Positions 8,644 through 16,800 of a stretch of 64,000 bases of DNA are shown piece by piece; the first letter of the stretch is position 1; each line of letters begins with the position of its first letter. The stretch spans positions 310,001 to 374,000 of the forward strand of contig NZ_NNRK01000017.1 in NCBI RefSeq assembly GCF_002252475.1, given 5' to 3'. The notes under the pieces were generated by a model. That model saw only the letters and a program-made list of their open reading frames with translations. It was not told the origin of the DNA and ran no database searches. This DNA is from Brucella rhizosphaerae. Its GTDB lineage: Bacteria > Pseudomonadota > Alphaproteobacteria > Rhizobiales > Rhizobiaceae. Both the position numbers and the translations under genes were made by a program.

Positions 8644-10467
8644 TCAGTTTCTTTCTTTGATCTGAGCTTCATAATTTCTGCGTGCGGCACGCACTTCCTC
8701 GCGTTCCGAAACTTCTGGCACGGCCACATCCCACCACCAGCCGCCGGTTTCAGGCGTTGGATAAGGATCGGTATCGATGACGATCACAGTCGTGCGTGGG
8801 CTGTTACGTGCTGCGGTAAGCGCATCCTCGAGTTCGCGGATTGAGCTGACTTTTTTGCTGTCTGCACCCAACGCATTTGCATGGGCTGCGAAGTCAATAT
8901 TGGATGCATTCACATGCGTCGTGTGATCGAGCAGATTGTTGAATTCGGCACCGCCGGTCGCCATCTGCAAACGGTTGATGCAGCCATAGCCACGATTGTC
9001 TGTGAGAACGACCGTGATCTTGATGCCCATCATCACAGAGGTTGCCAGCTCAGAATTGGCCATCATGTAAGATCCGTCGCCGATCATCACGACCACGTCG
9101 CGATCTGGTTCTGCCATCTTGATGCCGAGACCGCCTGCGATCTCGTAGCCCATGCAGGAAAAGCCGTATTCCATATGATAGGACATTGGACGGCCAGCTT
9201 TCCAGAGCTGGTGCAGCTCGCCCGGCATGGTGCCTGCAGCGCACATGACGACTGTGTTTTCCTTCGCCTGTCGCTGCACAGCGCCAATTACCTGCATGTC
9301 GGTAGGTAGTGCATTTCCGTCCGTGGGAGAGGCAGTGAAACGATCAGCTGCCGCAAACCATTTTGACTTGAGGTCACTATCGACCGACTGACGTTTATAT
9401 CCGCTCAATCCCGCAGAAAGCGCATTAAGTCCAACCTTTGCGTCTGCCACGAGCGAGATAGAGCCGTGTTTGTGGCTGTCATAAGGCTGAACATTGAGCG
9501 ACAGGAGCTTCCGGTCCGGATGCTTGAACAGCGCCCATGAACCAGTCGTAAAGTCCTGAAAACGTGTGCCGACACCTATAACCAAATCGGCATCAGCGGC
9601 GATTGCATTTGCTGAATCGGCACCCGTGACGCCCACCGGACCGAAGTTCAGCGGATGATCCCATGGCAAAGCGGACTTGCCTGCTTGTGTTTCAATGACT
9701 GGAATACCGTGTGCTTCTGCAAACTGTGTGAGGGCTTCATGCGCACCGGAATAATGCACGCCACCACCTGCAACGATAACCGGAGTCTTCGCTGTCTTAA
9801 TGGCAGCGATTGCAGTTGCAAGCTCATGCTCGTCCGCTGGCGGACGCCGCCAGTACCAGACTTTGGGCGCAAAGAACTCTTCCGGCCAGTCATACGCTTC
9901 CGCCTGCACATCCTGACAGAAGGACAGTGTCACAGGTCCGCAATCAGCCGGGTCAGTCATGGTGCGGAAGGCGCGCGGCAACGCAGTCAGAAGCTGTTCA
10001 GGTCGGGTGATACGGTCAAAATAGCGACTAATGGGGCGGAAGCAGTCATTGACGCTCATGGTGCCGTCGTTGAAATCCTCGATCTGCTGAAGCACGGGAT
10101 CAGGGCCACGAATGGCAAAGACGTCTCCGGGGATGAACAAAACCGGCAAACGATTGACATGAGCCAGCGCTGCAGCAGTCACCATATTGGTCGCGCCGGG
10201 ACCAATTGAGGAGGTGACAGCGCAGGCACGTTTTCGACCCAGCTGTTTCGTGTATGCAATGGCGGCATGCGCCATGGTTTGTTCGTTATGCCCGCGCCAG
10301 GTAACGAGCTGATCGCGAATGCCATGCAGTGCTTCGCCAAGTCCTGCCACATTGCCATGACCGAAAATAGCCCAGACACCAGCGATGAACGGTTCGCCCT
10401 CGGGCGTCATCTGGTTGGCGATGTAGCGCACAAGAGCCTGTGCCGCTGTCAGTCGAACGGTCTTCAT
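8644..10467 (-). CDS. iolD: 3D-(3,5/4)-trihydroxycyclohexane-1,2-dione acylhydrolase (THcHDO hydrolase)
   Basis: A 607-residue thiamine-diphosphate enzyme that opens the inositol ring, giving 5-deoxy-glucuronate. Domains run in the usual order: PYR domain with the catalytic-Glu region near GNVAGLGEAL, central domain (VIVAGGGVHYSGA), and PP domain with the TPP/Mg2+ motif GDGSYMMANSELATS. Length matches the family. It lies 71 bases downstream of iolC; this gap has no obvious terminator, so I keep it in the same operon. Confidence 0.95.
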   Translation of the reverse strand: MKTVRLTAAQALVRYIANQMTPEGEPFIAGVWAIFGHGNVAGLGEALHGIRDQLVTWRGHNEQTMAHAAIAYTKQLGRKRACAVTSSIGPGATNMVTAAALAHVNRLPVLFIPGDVFAIRGPDPVLQQIEDFNDGTMSVNDCFRPISRYFDRITRPEQLLTALPRAFRTMTDPADCGPVTLSFCQDVQAEAYDWPEEFFAPKVWYWRRPPADEHELATAIAAIKTAKTPVIVAGGGVHYSGAHEALTQFAEAHGIPVIETQAGKSALPWDHPLNFGPVGVTGADSANAIAADADLVIGVGTRFQDFTTGSWALFKHPDRKLLSLNVQPYDSHKHGSISLVADAKVGLNALSAGLSGYKRQSVDSDLKSKWFAAADRFTASPTDGNALPTDMQVIGAVQRQAKENTVVMCAAGTMPGELHQLWKAGRPMSYHMEYGFSCMGYEIAGGLGIKMAEPDRDVVVMIGDGSYMMANSELATSVMMGIKITVVLTDNRGYGCINRLQMATGGAEFNNLLDHTTHVNASNIDFAAHANALGADSKKVSSIRELEDALTAARNSPRTTVIVIDTDPYPTPETGGWWWDVAVPEVSEREEVRAARRNYEAQIKERN

Positions 10468-10538
10468 CTTTCCTCCCGGCGGAAATCCGCATTCTCACAA
10501 ACTCAAAGGACAGGCCTCCACCTGTGCCAGAGATGCGT

Positions 10539-12440
10539 TTATTTCTGTCGCAGCCTATCCCAAAGATCGCAGAAATCGCGATAACGTTTTGCCATTTCAG
10601 CAACTGCGTCGGCGTCACTCATCTTGCCTGCGAGCCATTGGCGGGCAACGTCGCCCAAAATGGTGCGTCCGATGGCAAAGCCTTTCACCAGATCAAAGTC
10701 CGCAGCAATCTTGAGGCTCGCTTCGAGCTCTTCTGCAGGGGCGTCGAGCCCCAGAACCACAATGCCGCGTGTATAAGGATCGTTGCGATTGATTGCGTCG
10801 CAAGCATTTTGCCACGCGTTTTTTGTCTTCAGCGGTTCAAGTTTCCACCAGTCTGGATAGACGCCGATTTCATAAAAGCGCTCAATAACTGCCGCCGTAC
10901 TCATATCATCGACGGGTGCGACCTTAGATGGAATGACTTCCAGTAGAAACTCAAGACGGTTACGGCGAGCTGCCGTGAAAAGCCGCTTCACTGTGGCTTC
11001 CTGTTGTGCTTTCACTTCGACGCTGTCGTCGGGGTGATAGAAGCACAAAACCTTCACAACATTCTCGACGGGCCATTCAACAAGTCCACCGCAATCGGGA
11101 CCGAGCTCAGGTTCAAGCTCCAAAGGGCGCGAGCTGGGCCACTCGGTTGGGCGTCCGATCCACAGGCCTGTGCCAGCGGCACGGTAAAGCGCATCGCGTC
11201 CAAGACGACCATCGCACAGAATGCCATAGCCATTTTTTCCGCCCGAAACCTCTAATGCAGCATTCAGGCATAATTCCTTGAATTCACCGATCTTTTCATC
11301 TGCGGAACCAGTTTCCTGTGCCATCTCTTCAAGCTGGATACGATGGTCAAAAGCGAAGACGCGCATATGCGGCCATTCACCATTACGGTTCGTTGACCAG
11401 TGCACCTGTTCAAGCGCCAGATCCTTGCGCAGTGCTTTGTCGCGAATGCCAGTCTTGAAGAAATATTGCAGTTCTTCCCAGCTTGGATAAGCGGGTGTGC
11501 AGCCATGACGCGACACCGCAAAGGCCCCACATGCATTGGCGAATTTCAGGCTGGTTGGCCAGTCTTCATCCTTGAGCCAACCGCGCAACAGGCCAGACAT
11601 GAAGCCATCACCTGCGCCAAGCACGTTGAATACTTCAATTGGAAAACCTTGTCCGGATTGTCCCTTGTCGAGATTGTCTGGGATATCGCCATCAAACACG
11701 ACAGCGCCCAATGAGCCGCGCTTGCAGACAAGAGCTGCTTTTGTGACTTTGCGAACGGCTTTCAGTGCTTCGAGTGTATCGGTCGATCCACCGGCGATGT
11801 GAAACTCTTCTTCGGTGCCCACGATAAGGTCAAAGAGATGCAGTGTGGATTGCAGTTTGGTGGTTACGGCTGCGGATTCGATAAAGCGATTCTCGCCATC
11901 ACCGTGTCCGGAAAGCCCCCAGAGGTTAGGACGATAATCGATGTCGAGCACGGTACGGCCATCGTTTTCACGCGCAAGCTTGAGTGCTTTTAGAACTGCA
12001 GCTTCGGTGCGCGGATGCGACAGGTGAGTGCCCGTCGCGAGCACGCAGTTAGCCTCAGCGATGAAATCGGGATCAATATCGTCTTCACACAGTGCCATGT
12101 CAGCACAGTTCTCACGATAGAAGATCAGCGGGAAATGTTCCTGATCGCGAATGCCTAGAATGACGAGTGCCGTCAGACGTTGAGGATCGGTGACGATGCC
12201 GCGTGTGTCCACGCCTTCGCGAGCGAGTTCGCGCAACAGAAAACGCCCCATATGCTCGTCGCCGACGCGGGTGATGAGTGCAGATTTGAGGCCCAGTCGG
12301 GCCGTTCCGGTTGCGATATTGGTGGGAGAACCGCCGACATACTTATTGAAGGATGACATGTCTTCGAGAAGACCACCGACCTGCGCGCCGTAAAGATCTA
12401 CCGAAGATCGGCCAATCGTAATCAAATCAAGCCGCTTCAT
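10539..12440 (-). CDS. iolC: Bifunctional 5-dehydro-2-deoxygluconokinase / DUF2090 (putative 2-deoxy-5-keto-gluconate-6-phosphate aldolase)
   Basis: A 633-residue fusion. Residues 1 to about 320 are a PfkB-family sugar kinase: LDLITIGRSSVDLYGAQVGG at the start, GGSPTNIATGTARLGL, and catalytic NVLGAGDGFMSGLLRGW. It phosphorylates 2-deoxy-5-keto-gluconate. The remaining ~310 residues are a DUF2090 domain (AFDHRIQLEEMAQETGS at its start), often fused to IolC in proteobacteria and assigned the next step, aldol cleavage to malonate semialdehyde and DHAP. No separate iolJ aldolase is present here, which fits that assignment, and iolA is also absent. It is the first gene of the iolCDEB operon, with a clear promoter-operator upstream (12516-12570). 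Confidence 0.93.
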   Translation of the reverse strand: MKRLDLITIGRSSVDLYGAQVGGLLEDMSSFNKYVGGSPTNIATGTARLGLKSALITRVGDEHMGRFLLRELAREGVDTRGIVTDPQRLTALVILGIRDQEHFPLIFYRENCADMALCEDDIDPDFIAEANCVLATGTHLSHPRTEAAVLKALKLARENDGRTVLDIDYRPNLWGLSGHGDGENRFIESAAVTTKLQSTLHLFDLIVGTEEEFHIAGGSTDTLEALKAVRKVTKAALVCKRGSLGAVVFDGDIPDNLDKGQSGQGFPIEVFNVLGAGDGFMSGLLRGWLKDEDWPTSLKFANACGAFAVSRHGCTPAYPSWEELQYFFKTGIRDKALRKDLALEQVHWSTNRNGEWPHMRVFAFDHRIQLEEMAQETGSADEKIGEFKELCLNAALEVSGGKNGYGILCDGRLGRDALYRAAGTGLWIGRPTEWPSSRPLELEPELGPDCGGLVEWPVENVVKVLCFYHPDDSVEVKAQQEATVKRLFTAARRNRLEFLLEVIPSKVAPVDDMSTAAVIERFYEIGVYPDWWKLEPLKTKNAWQNACDAINRNDPYTRGIVVLGLDAPAEELEASLKIAADFDLVKGFAIGRTILGDVARQWLAGKMSDADAVAEMAKRYRDFCDLWDRLRQK

Positions 12441-12515
12441 CCCATTTCTCCCTTAGTGCATGCGTCTTTTTATTAGCTTGGAGAGACCGCTTCCGATTCA
12501 AGATGCGCAGCAGTC

Positions 12516-12570
12516 ATTCTATTTCCAATTAAAATGGATTTATTATTCCATTTCAACTGAAAAATAGAAT
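12516..12570 (-). promoter_or_regulatory. iolC promoter with embedded IolR-type operator dyad
   Basis: Read on the minus strand, TTGAAA (12556-12551) and TTTAAT (12533-12528) are separated by exactly 17 bases, a near-consensus sigma-70 promoter. The spacer is almost wholly the palindrome TGGAATAATAAATCCA (12550-12535). Around it is a larger imperfect inverted repeat whose outer arms ATTCTATTT and AAAATAGAAT end at 12516 and 12570. I recall GGAA-N6-TTCC as the IolR target in Sinorhizobium; this site is GGAA-TAATAA-ATCC on the minus strand, one base off. A repressor here would block RNA polymerase directly. Confidence 0.75.
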
Positions 12571-12582
12571 GCTCAATGATTA

Positions 12583-13431
12583 TTAGGATTGCCGTTCGGT
12601 ACCAACAGCGACGGCGAGCGTTATGGCAAGGCAAAGTGTTGCGGAAAGAGAGCGGAACGCGCCGAAGTCCACTTCCGAGACGAGCAATGACTGCTGTGCA
12701 AATTTACTCATCGGGCTGACGATTGTGTCGGTTATGGCGATAACATCGATGCCGCGTTCACTTGCATTTTCCGCCATGGCAATAGTTTCGGGCGAGTAAG
12801 GCGAAAAGGAAATAGCGAGCAGAACGTCGCCCTTGCGGATTGCATGTTGGTTTTCAAGTTTACCAACAGTGCTGTGCAACATGGCCGGAACCTGCATCTT
12901 TTCAAGTGCATAGGCTAGATAGCTCGCGACCGGAAATGCGCGGCGAACACCGATGATGTGGATGGTTTCGGCCGTCGCCAACAGTCTGACTGCCTTTTCG
13001 AGTGCCTCTGGTTCAATCGTCTTCAAAAGGCCTTCAAGCGATGTGCGTCCGGCTTCGGCAAATTCGGCCAATAGGGCCGGAGCGCTGCCTGCGGCTGTTT
13101 CGCGTAAGTGTTCGAGGCGGGTCGAATAATCGGGCCAGCCGCCTGCGTAGGATTCGCGAAAAAGCTTCTGCATTTCTGAGAAGCCCGAAAAGCCGAGTAT
13201 CTGACAAAACCGCATGAAGGCTGAGCTTTGAACGCCAGCGCCTTCAGCCATTTCGGCCACTGTGGACACCGCAATGCGATCCTGATTAGCTGCAACGTAA
13301 TCAGCGCATTGTTTCAGACGCTTAGGCAGGCGGTCCGCGACTTCGAGCAGTCTTGCCTCAAATTCTTTTACATTCGCTGGCACACTGGCGGATAGATTGG
13401 CTTGTGCAGCAACAGCTTGTTCGGTGTCCAT
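12583..13431 (-). CDS. iolR: RpiR-family regulator of inositol catabolism
   Basis: A 282-residue transcription factor with an N-terminal RpiR helix-turn-helix (about residues 25-95: ISTVAEMAEG-like segment, SSAFMRFCQILGFSGFSEMQ) and a C-terminal SIS sugar-phosphate-binding domain (IHIIGVRRAFPVASYLAYAL, VLLAISFSPYSPETIAMAENA). It presumably represses iolCDEB and iolG and is relieved by an inositol-derived phospho-sugar. I chose the ATG at 13431 because AAAGGA stands 5 bases before it. An in-frame ATG at 13467 has no SD. The gene sits between iolC and iolG. Confidence 0.88.
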   Translation of the reverse strand: MDTEQAVAAQANLSASVPANVKEFEARLLEVADRLPKRLKQCADYVAANQDRIAVSTVAEMAEGAGVQSSAFMRFCQILGFSGFSEMQKLFRESYAGGWPDYSTRLEHLRETAAGSAPALLAEFAEAGRTSLEGLLKTIEPEALEKAVRLLATAETIHIIGVRRAFPVASYLAYALEKMQVPAMLHSTVGKLENQHAIRKGDVLLAISFSPYSPETIAMAENASERGIDVIAITDTIVSPMSKFAQQSLLVSEVDFGAFRSLSATLCLAITLAVAVGTERQS

Positions 13432-13485
13432 TGCCATCCTTTCAGAAACGTTCTCTTGACATCCCATATATCACAATCTAGCAAA

Positions 13486-13502
13486 ATAGAATAAATATTC
13501 CA
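13486..13502. promoter_or_regulatory. Candidate IolR operator between iolR and iolG
   Basis: The inverted repeat GAATA-AA-TATTC (13489-13500) within TAGAATAAATATTCCA resembles the half-sites in the iolC operator (AGAAT, ATTCCA). It lies in the divergent iolR/iolG intergenic region, and a further GGAATAGAGAATC occurs at about 13545. Both could allow autoregulation of iolR and control of iolG. Confidence 0.5.
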
Positions 13503-13604
13503 TTGCGCTTTGCATCCGTGACATAATCAGGAAATGCGTAGAACGGAATAGAGAATCTGTTTTGTCGGTCAATCGTCATTGACCGTTTTGGGAGGATGAA
13601 GGCA

Positions 13605-14609
13605 ATGGTTACACGTCTTGCTCTGCTTGGTGCTGGTCGTATCGGAAAAGTACATGCGGGCGCAATCGCTTCCGACAGGCGTGCGCAACTGATTGCGGTG
13701 GCAGATGCTAATCAGGATGCAGCACGTGCTATCGCCGATGCTGCCGGTGCGGAAGTTCGTACAATCGACGAGATTGAAAAGTCGGCGGATGTGGACGCTG
13801 TGCTGATCTGCACGCCAACCAACACGCATGCCGATCTGATCGAACGGTTCTCGCGTGCAGGCAAAGCCGTGTTCTGCGAAAAGCCGATTGATTTGAATAT
13901 CGAGCGTGTTCGGGCTTGTCTTGGTGTCATCAAGGAAACAGGCGGCAAAGTCATGCTTGGCTTTAATCGCCGTTTCGATCCTCACTTTGTCGCCGTTCGC
14001 AAGGCGATCAATGATGGTCGTATCGGCAAGGTCGAAATGGTCACGATCACCAGCCGCGATCCCGGTGCACCGCCTGCGGAATACATCAAGGTCTCAGGCG
14101 GCATCTTCCGCGACATGACCATCCATGATTTTGACATGGCGCGGTTTCTGCTCGGAGAGGAAATCGAAACCGTGTCGGCTGCCGCTTCCGTTCTTGTCGA
14201 TCCTAAGATCGGCGAACTGGGCGACTATGACAGTGCCAGCGTGATCCTGACCACTGCATCGGGCCGTCAGTGCGTTATTTCCAATTCGCGCCGTGCTTCT
14301 TATGGTTATGACCAGCGTATCGAAGTGCATGGTTCGGAAGGTGCTGTTTCAGCTGAAAATCAGCGCCCTGTGTCCATCGAGGTCGCTTCCAAGGACGGTT
14401 ATACGCGTCCGCCGCTGCATGATTTCTTCATGACCCGTTATACCGATGCATACGCTGCGGAGATTGCAGCTTTCATTGATGCAATTGATAGCGGCAAGGC
14501 TCCAACACCATCGGCTGAAGACGGTTTGCAGGCTTTGGCGCTCGCTGAAGCAGCTCTTCTTTCCGTCAAAGAAGGTCGTACTGTGAAAGTTGCGGAAGTT
14601 CTGGCTTAA
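13605..14609 (+). CDS. iolG: Myo-inositol 2-dehydrogenase
   Basis: A 334-residue NAD-dependent oxidoreductase of the Gfo/Idh/MocA family, catalysing the first step of inositol breakdown (inositol to 2-keto-myo-inositol). The Rossmann motif LGAGRIGKVHAGAI is at residues 7-20, and the catalytic Lys lies in FCEKPIDL near 95; GGIFRDMTIHDFDMARFLLG is the usual second signature. ATG 13605 is preferred because GGGAGG ends 9 bases before it. The in-frame ATG at 13596 directly abuts that SD and could not use it. Divergent from iolR, 14-base scale distance to nothing else; the next gene begins about 40 bases after its stop. Confidence 0.93.
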   Translation: MVTRLALLGAGRIGKVHAGAIASDRRAQLIAVADANQDAARAIADAAGAEVRTIDEIEKSADVDAVLICTPTNTHADLIERFSRAGKAVFCEKPIDLNIERVRACLGVIKETGGKVMLGFNRRFDPHFVAVRKAINDGRIGKVEMVTITSRDPGAPPAEYIKVSGGIFRDMTIHDFDMARFLLGEEIETVSAAASVLVDPKIGELGDYDSASVILTTASGRQCVISNSRRASYGYDQRIEVHGSEGAVSAENQRPVSIEVASKDGYTRPPLHDFFMTRYTDAYAAEIAAFIDAIDSGKAPTPSAEDGLQALALAEAALLSVKEGRTVKVAEVLA

Positions 14610-14650
14610 GCACTCATTTTCATTTGCCTTTCTCTGCAATCGACTGCGAT

Positions 14651-15733
14651 ATGCGGGGCATGGCTTATGAAATCGACAAGCTGCCGCTCGAAGAGTTTTT
14701 TGTGCCTGTGGCCAATGCCACAGCTGCACTGACAAGACTTGACGAGCGGCTTGCACGTTCACCAATCCGCGATGGTATGCTGGAGCGTATGCATATGCAT
14801 GACGCGGTCGCATCCATGTGGCTTGAGGGTGAATTGGTACACCTTGAAGATATCGTTTTGCATGACGCTCTGATGGACAGCCGGACGCCCAGTCACGCGT
14901 TGACCATTGCTCATTCGGTGTTGCGTTTGCGACGACAGATTTTCAGTCGCGCTCCAGGTTGGGCACTTAGTCCGGCGGGCATGCAACAGCTATTGGGCCG
15001 GAACATCGATGTTCGTAGTGAAGACACGCGTGACTACAGTCAACTGGACGAAGACGATAACGACCCATTGCTCGACGATGTGGATGCCTTGCTCGCGCGT
15101 ACAGACGCTCTGCTGAAAGGCATTGTCAAAGAACAGCCCAAACCGCAGTCAGTAGAAACAGATCCGCTTCTTTACGATGATGATTGGGATGAAGACACCC
15201 GCTTGCAGGAGTGGCGTGATCTTGTTGCAAAGACGGCCCACCTTCCACCGCTTCTGCGCGCCGCACTTATGCATGATGCGTGGTTTTCGCTTGAGGTGGT
15301 GCAACGATCCAGTTGGATAGGGCGCTTGCTAAGCGCCGCATATTTACGCCAGTCGGGTATTGCAGCCAATCATCTGCCTGCGCTCAATATTGGTCTTCGT
15401 ACAAAAAGGCCGGATGAGCGGCGTTCAACAAACAGATTGGTCCGGCTCAAGACTTTTTTTGCAGCGATTGAAGATGCGGCAGAGTTGAGCATGAAAGAGC
15501 ATGATCGCCTCATGCTTGTGCGCGAACAAATGCAGCGCAAGCTTAAAGGCCGTCGCTCCAATTCCCGTTTGCCGCAACTGGTCGACATGATGATGCGCAG
15601 CCCGCTGGTTTCAAGTCAGATGGTCGAGAAGGAACTCGAAGTTACGCAGCAGGGCGCGCTGAAGCTGATTTCCGATCTCAATCTTCGGGAAATAACTGGA
15701 CGCGGACGGTTCCGCGCCTGGGGCATTCTATAA
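14651..15733 (+). CDS. DUF1612 / RHE_PE00001-family protein with C-terminal helix-turn-helix
   Basis: About 360 residues, function unknown. It matches a Rhizobiales-restricted family I know as RHE_PE00001 (DUF1612) by its opening (YEIDKLPLEEFFVPVANAT, LARSPIRDGMLERMHMHDAV). The middle is acidic (LDEDDNDPLLDDVDALLAR and YDDDWDEDT). The C-terminus looks like a winged/HTH domain (MVEKELEVTQQGALKLISDL, then REITGRGRFRAWGIL). The N-terminal half has a weak Fic/DOC-like look, which I cannot prove. No good SD identifies the start; ATG 14651 and ATG 14660 are both possible. It is downstream of iolG and convergent with oxyR, with 2 bases between the stops, so readthrough regulation is possible. Confidence 0.75.
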   Translation: MRGMAYEIDKLPLEEFFVPVANATAALTRLDERLARSPIRDGMLERMHMHDAVASMWLEGELVHLEDIVLHDALMDSRTPSHALTIAHSVLRLRRQIFSRAPGWALSPAGMQQLLGRNIDVRSEDTRDYSQLDEDDNDPLLDDVDALLARTDALLKGIVKEQPKPQSVETDPLLYDDDWDEDTRLQEWRDLVAKTAHLPPLLRAALMHDAWFSLEVVQRSSWIGRLLSAAYLRQSGIAANHLPALNIGLRTKRPDERRSTNRLVRLKTFFAAIEDAAELSMKEHDRLMLVREQMQRKLKGRRSNSRLPQLVDMMMRSPLVSSQMVEKELEVTQQGALKLISDLNLREITGRGRFRAWGIL

Positions 15734-15735
15734 TC

Positions 15736-16665
15736 CTATTTCTTCATACAATGATTGCGCAAATGGGTAGCAAATAACTGAAACTCGTTACGTCTTGCTG
15801 CATTTGCACGCCAGGCGAGAGCGAGGGAGCGGAAATTATTCTGCCCTTCATAGGGCACGATGCTTATCTCGCTGCCGCGTGTGACGCCGGCCTTGATGGC
15901 GACCTCTGGTAGCAGCGTAACCCCCATACCAAACTCAACCAGCTGTACCAGTGTCATGATGCTTGTTGCATGCACATCACCGCCAGTATGTGCGGGCTTT
16001 GAGCCGATAGCAGCCATCACGTGTTCGCGCAGGCAATGACCTGTTTCCAGCAAGAGAAACGGCTGATCCTGCAAGTCACTTGCATCAATCCTGTCGCGAT
16101 TTGCGAGTGCGTGATCTCTGCGCACAGCAAGGAAAAACGGATCCTTGCCTATCTCGGCAACTTCAAAGTCATCGAGATCGTAAGGATGAGCGACCAGCGC
16201 TACATCAAGTGCTCCCGAGCGAAGGCTGTCCAAGAGAGTCCGGGTCAACCCTTCGCGAACGCTCAATTTCAGTTCTGGAAATGCCTTCGCAGTCGTCGGC
16301 AATACTTTCGGCAACAGGAAAGGCGCAATAGACGGAATGACACCTAATCGAAGACGCGTGGTTAGTGGACGTTCAGCCTGCCTTGCATGTTCCGGCAATT
16401 CTTCAATCGAGGCTACAATCTCGCGCGCGCGGTTGAGAAAATCTTCGCCGGCTGGCAGCAATTGCATTCGCCGCCCGGTGCGATCAATCAAGGTAACGCC
16501 AATCTCTGCTTCAAGCGTCTGAATGGCTGCACTTAAAGTGGATTGCGTAACGCCCACAGCTTCCGCTGCACGCGAGAAAGAACCCGCTTTGACGAGGGCT
16601 ATAAAATAGTGAAGTTGTCGGACACTGATATTGAGCACGGTCTTCGGCCTGAAACTTATCCCCAT
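15736..16665 (-). CDS. oxyR: OxyR-type LysR-family peroxide regulator, single sensing cysteine
   Basis: A 309-residue LysR-type regulator with an N-terminal HTH (SFSRAAEAVGVTQSTLSAAI, about residues 29-48) and a substrate-like sensor domain. The peroxidatic sensing motif LLETGHCLREHVM places Cys211 where E. coli OxyR has Cys199. The partner cysteine (Cys208 in E. coli) is replaced by Ile220, and the only other Cys is near the C-terminus (NHCMKK). It is divergent from ahpC, a classical OxyR target. Start: ATG 16665 lacks an SD; GTG 16638 would align better with E. coli OxyR and is a real alternative. Confidence 0.85.
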   Translation of the reverse strand: MGISFRPKTVLNISVRQLHYFIALVKAGSFSRAAEAVGVTQSTLSAAIQTLEAEIGVTLIDRTGRRMQLLPAGEDFLNRAREIVASIEELPEHARQAERPLTTRLRLGVIPSIAPFLLPKVLPTTAKAFPELKLSVREGLTRTLLDSLRSGALDVALVAHPYDLDDFEVAEIGKDPFFLAVRRDHALANRDRIDASDLQDQPFLLLETGHCLREHVMAAIGSKPAHTGGDVHATSIMTLVQLVEFGMGVTLLPEVAIKAGVTRGSEISIVPYEGQNNFRSLALAWRANAARRNEFQLFATHLRNHCMKK

Positions 16666-16729
16666 CGTTAAAATCGATGGATTGGATCGTTTTAATCGCT
16701 TTGACCGATTGATGTAGAGTGCCTATATA
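16664..16729 (+). promoter_or_regulatory. ahpC promoter and phased OxyR-type binding region
   Basis: A near-consensus sigma-70 promoter, TTGACC (16701-16706), 17 bases, TATATA (16724-16729), drives ahpC. Upstream and over the -35, ATCG/CGAT tetrads recur at 16664, 16673, 16686, 16695 and 16706, roughly one per helical turn, the pattern expected for a tetrameric OxyR footprint. The -10 overlaps an upstream in-frame ATG at 16729, which therefore cannot be the ahpC start. Confidence 0.7.
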
Positions 16730-16800
16730 TGACTCGCAAGCAGTTAATTCTGAAACTTCTGAATTTTCTGCATAACAACGAATTTACAGGCAGGTATGAG

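Noticed and set aside
16729..16800. Extended N-terminus of AhpC beginning at ATG 16729
   Set aside because: That ATG lies inside the TATATA -10 box of the inferred promoter, and AhpC proteins begin at the ATG at 16801.
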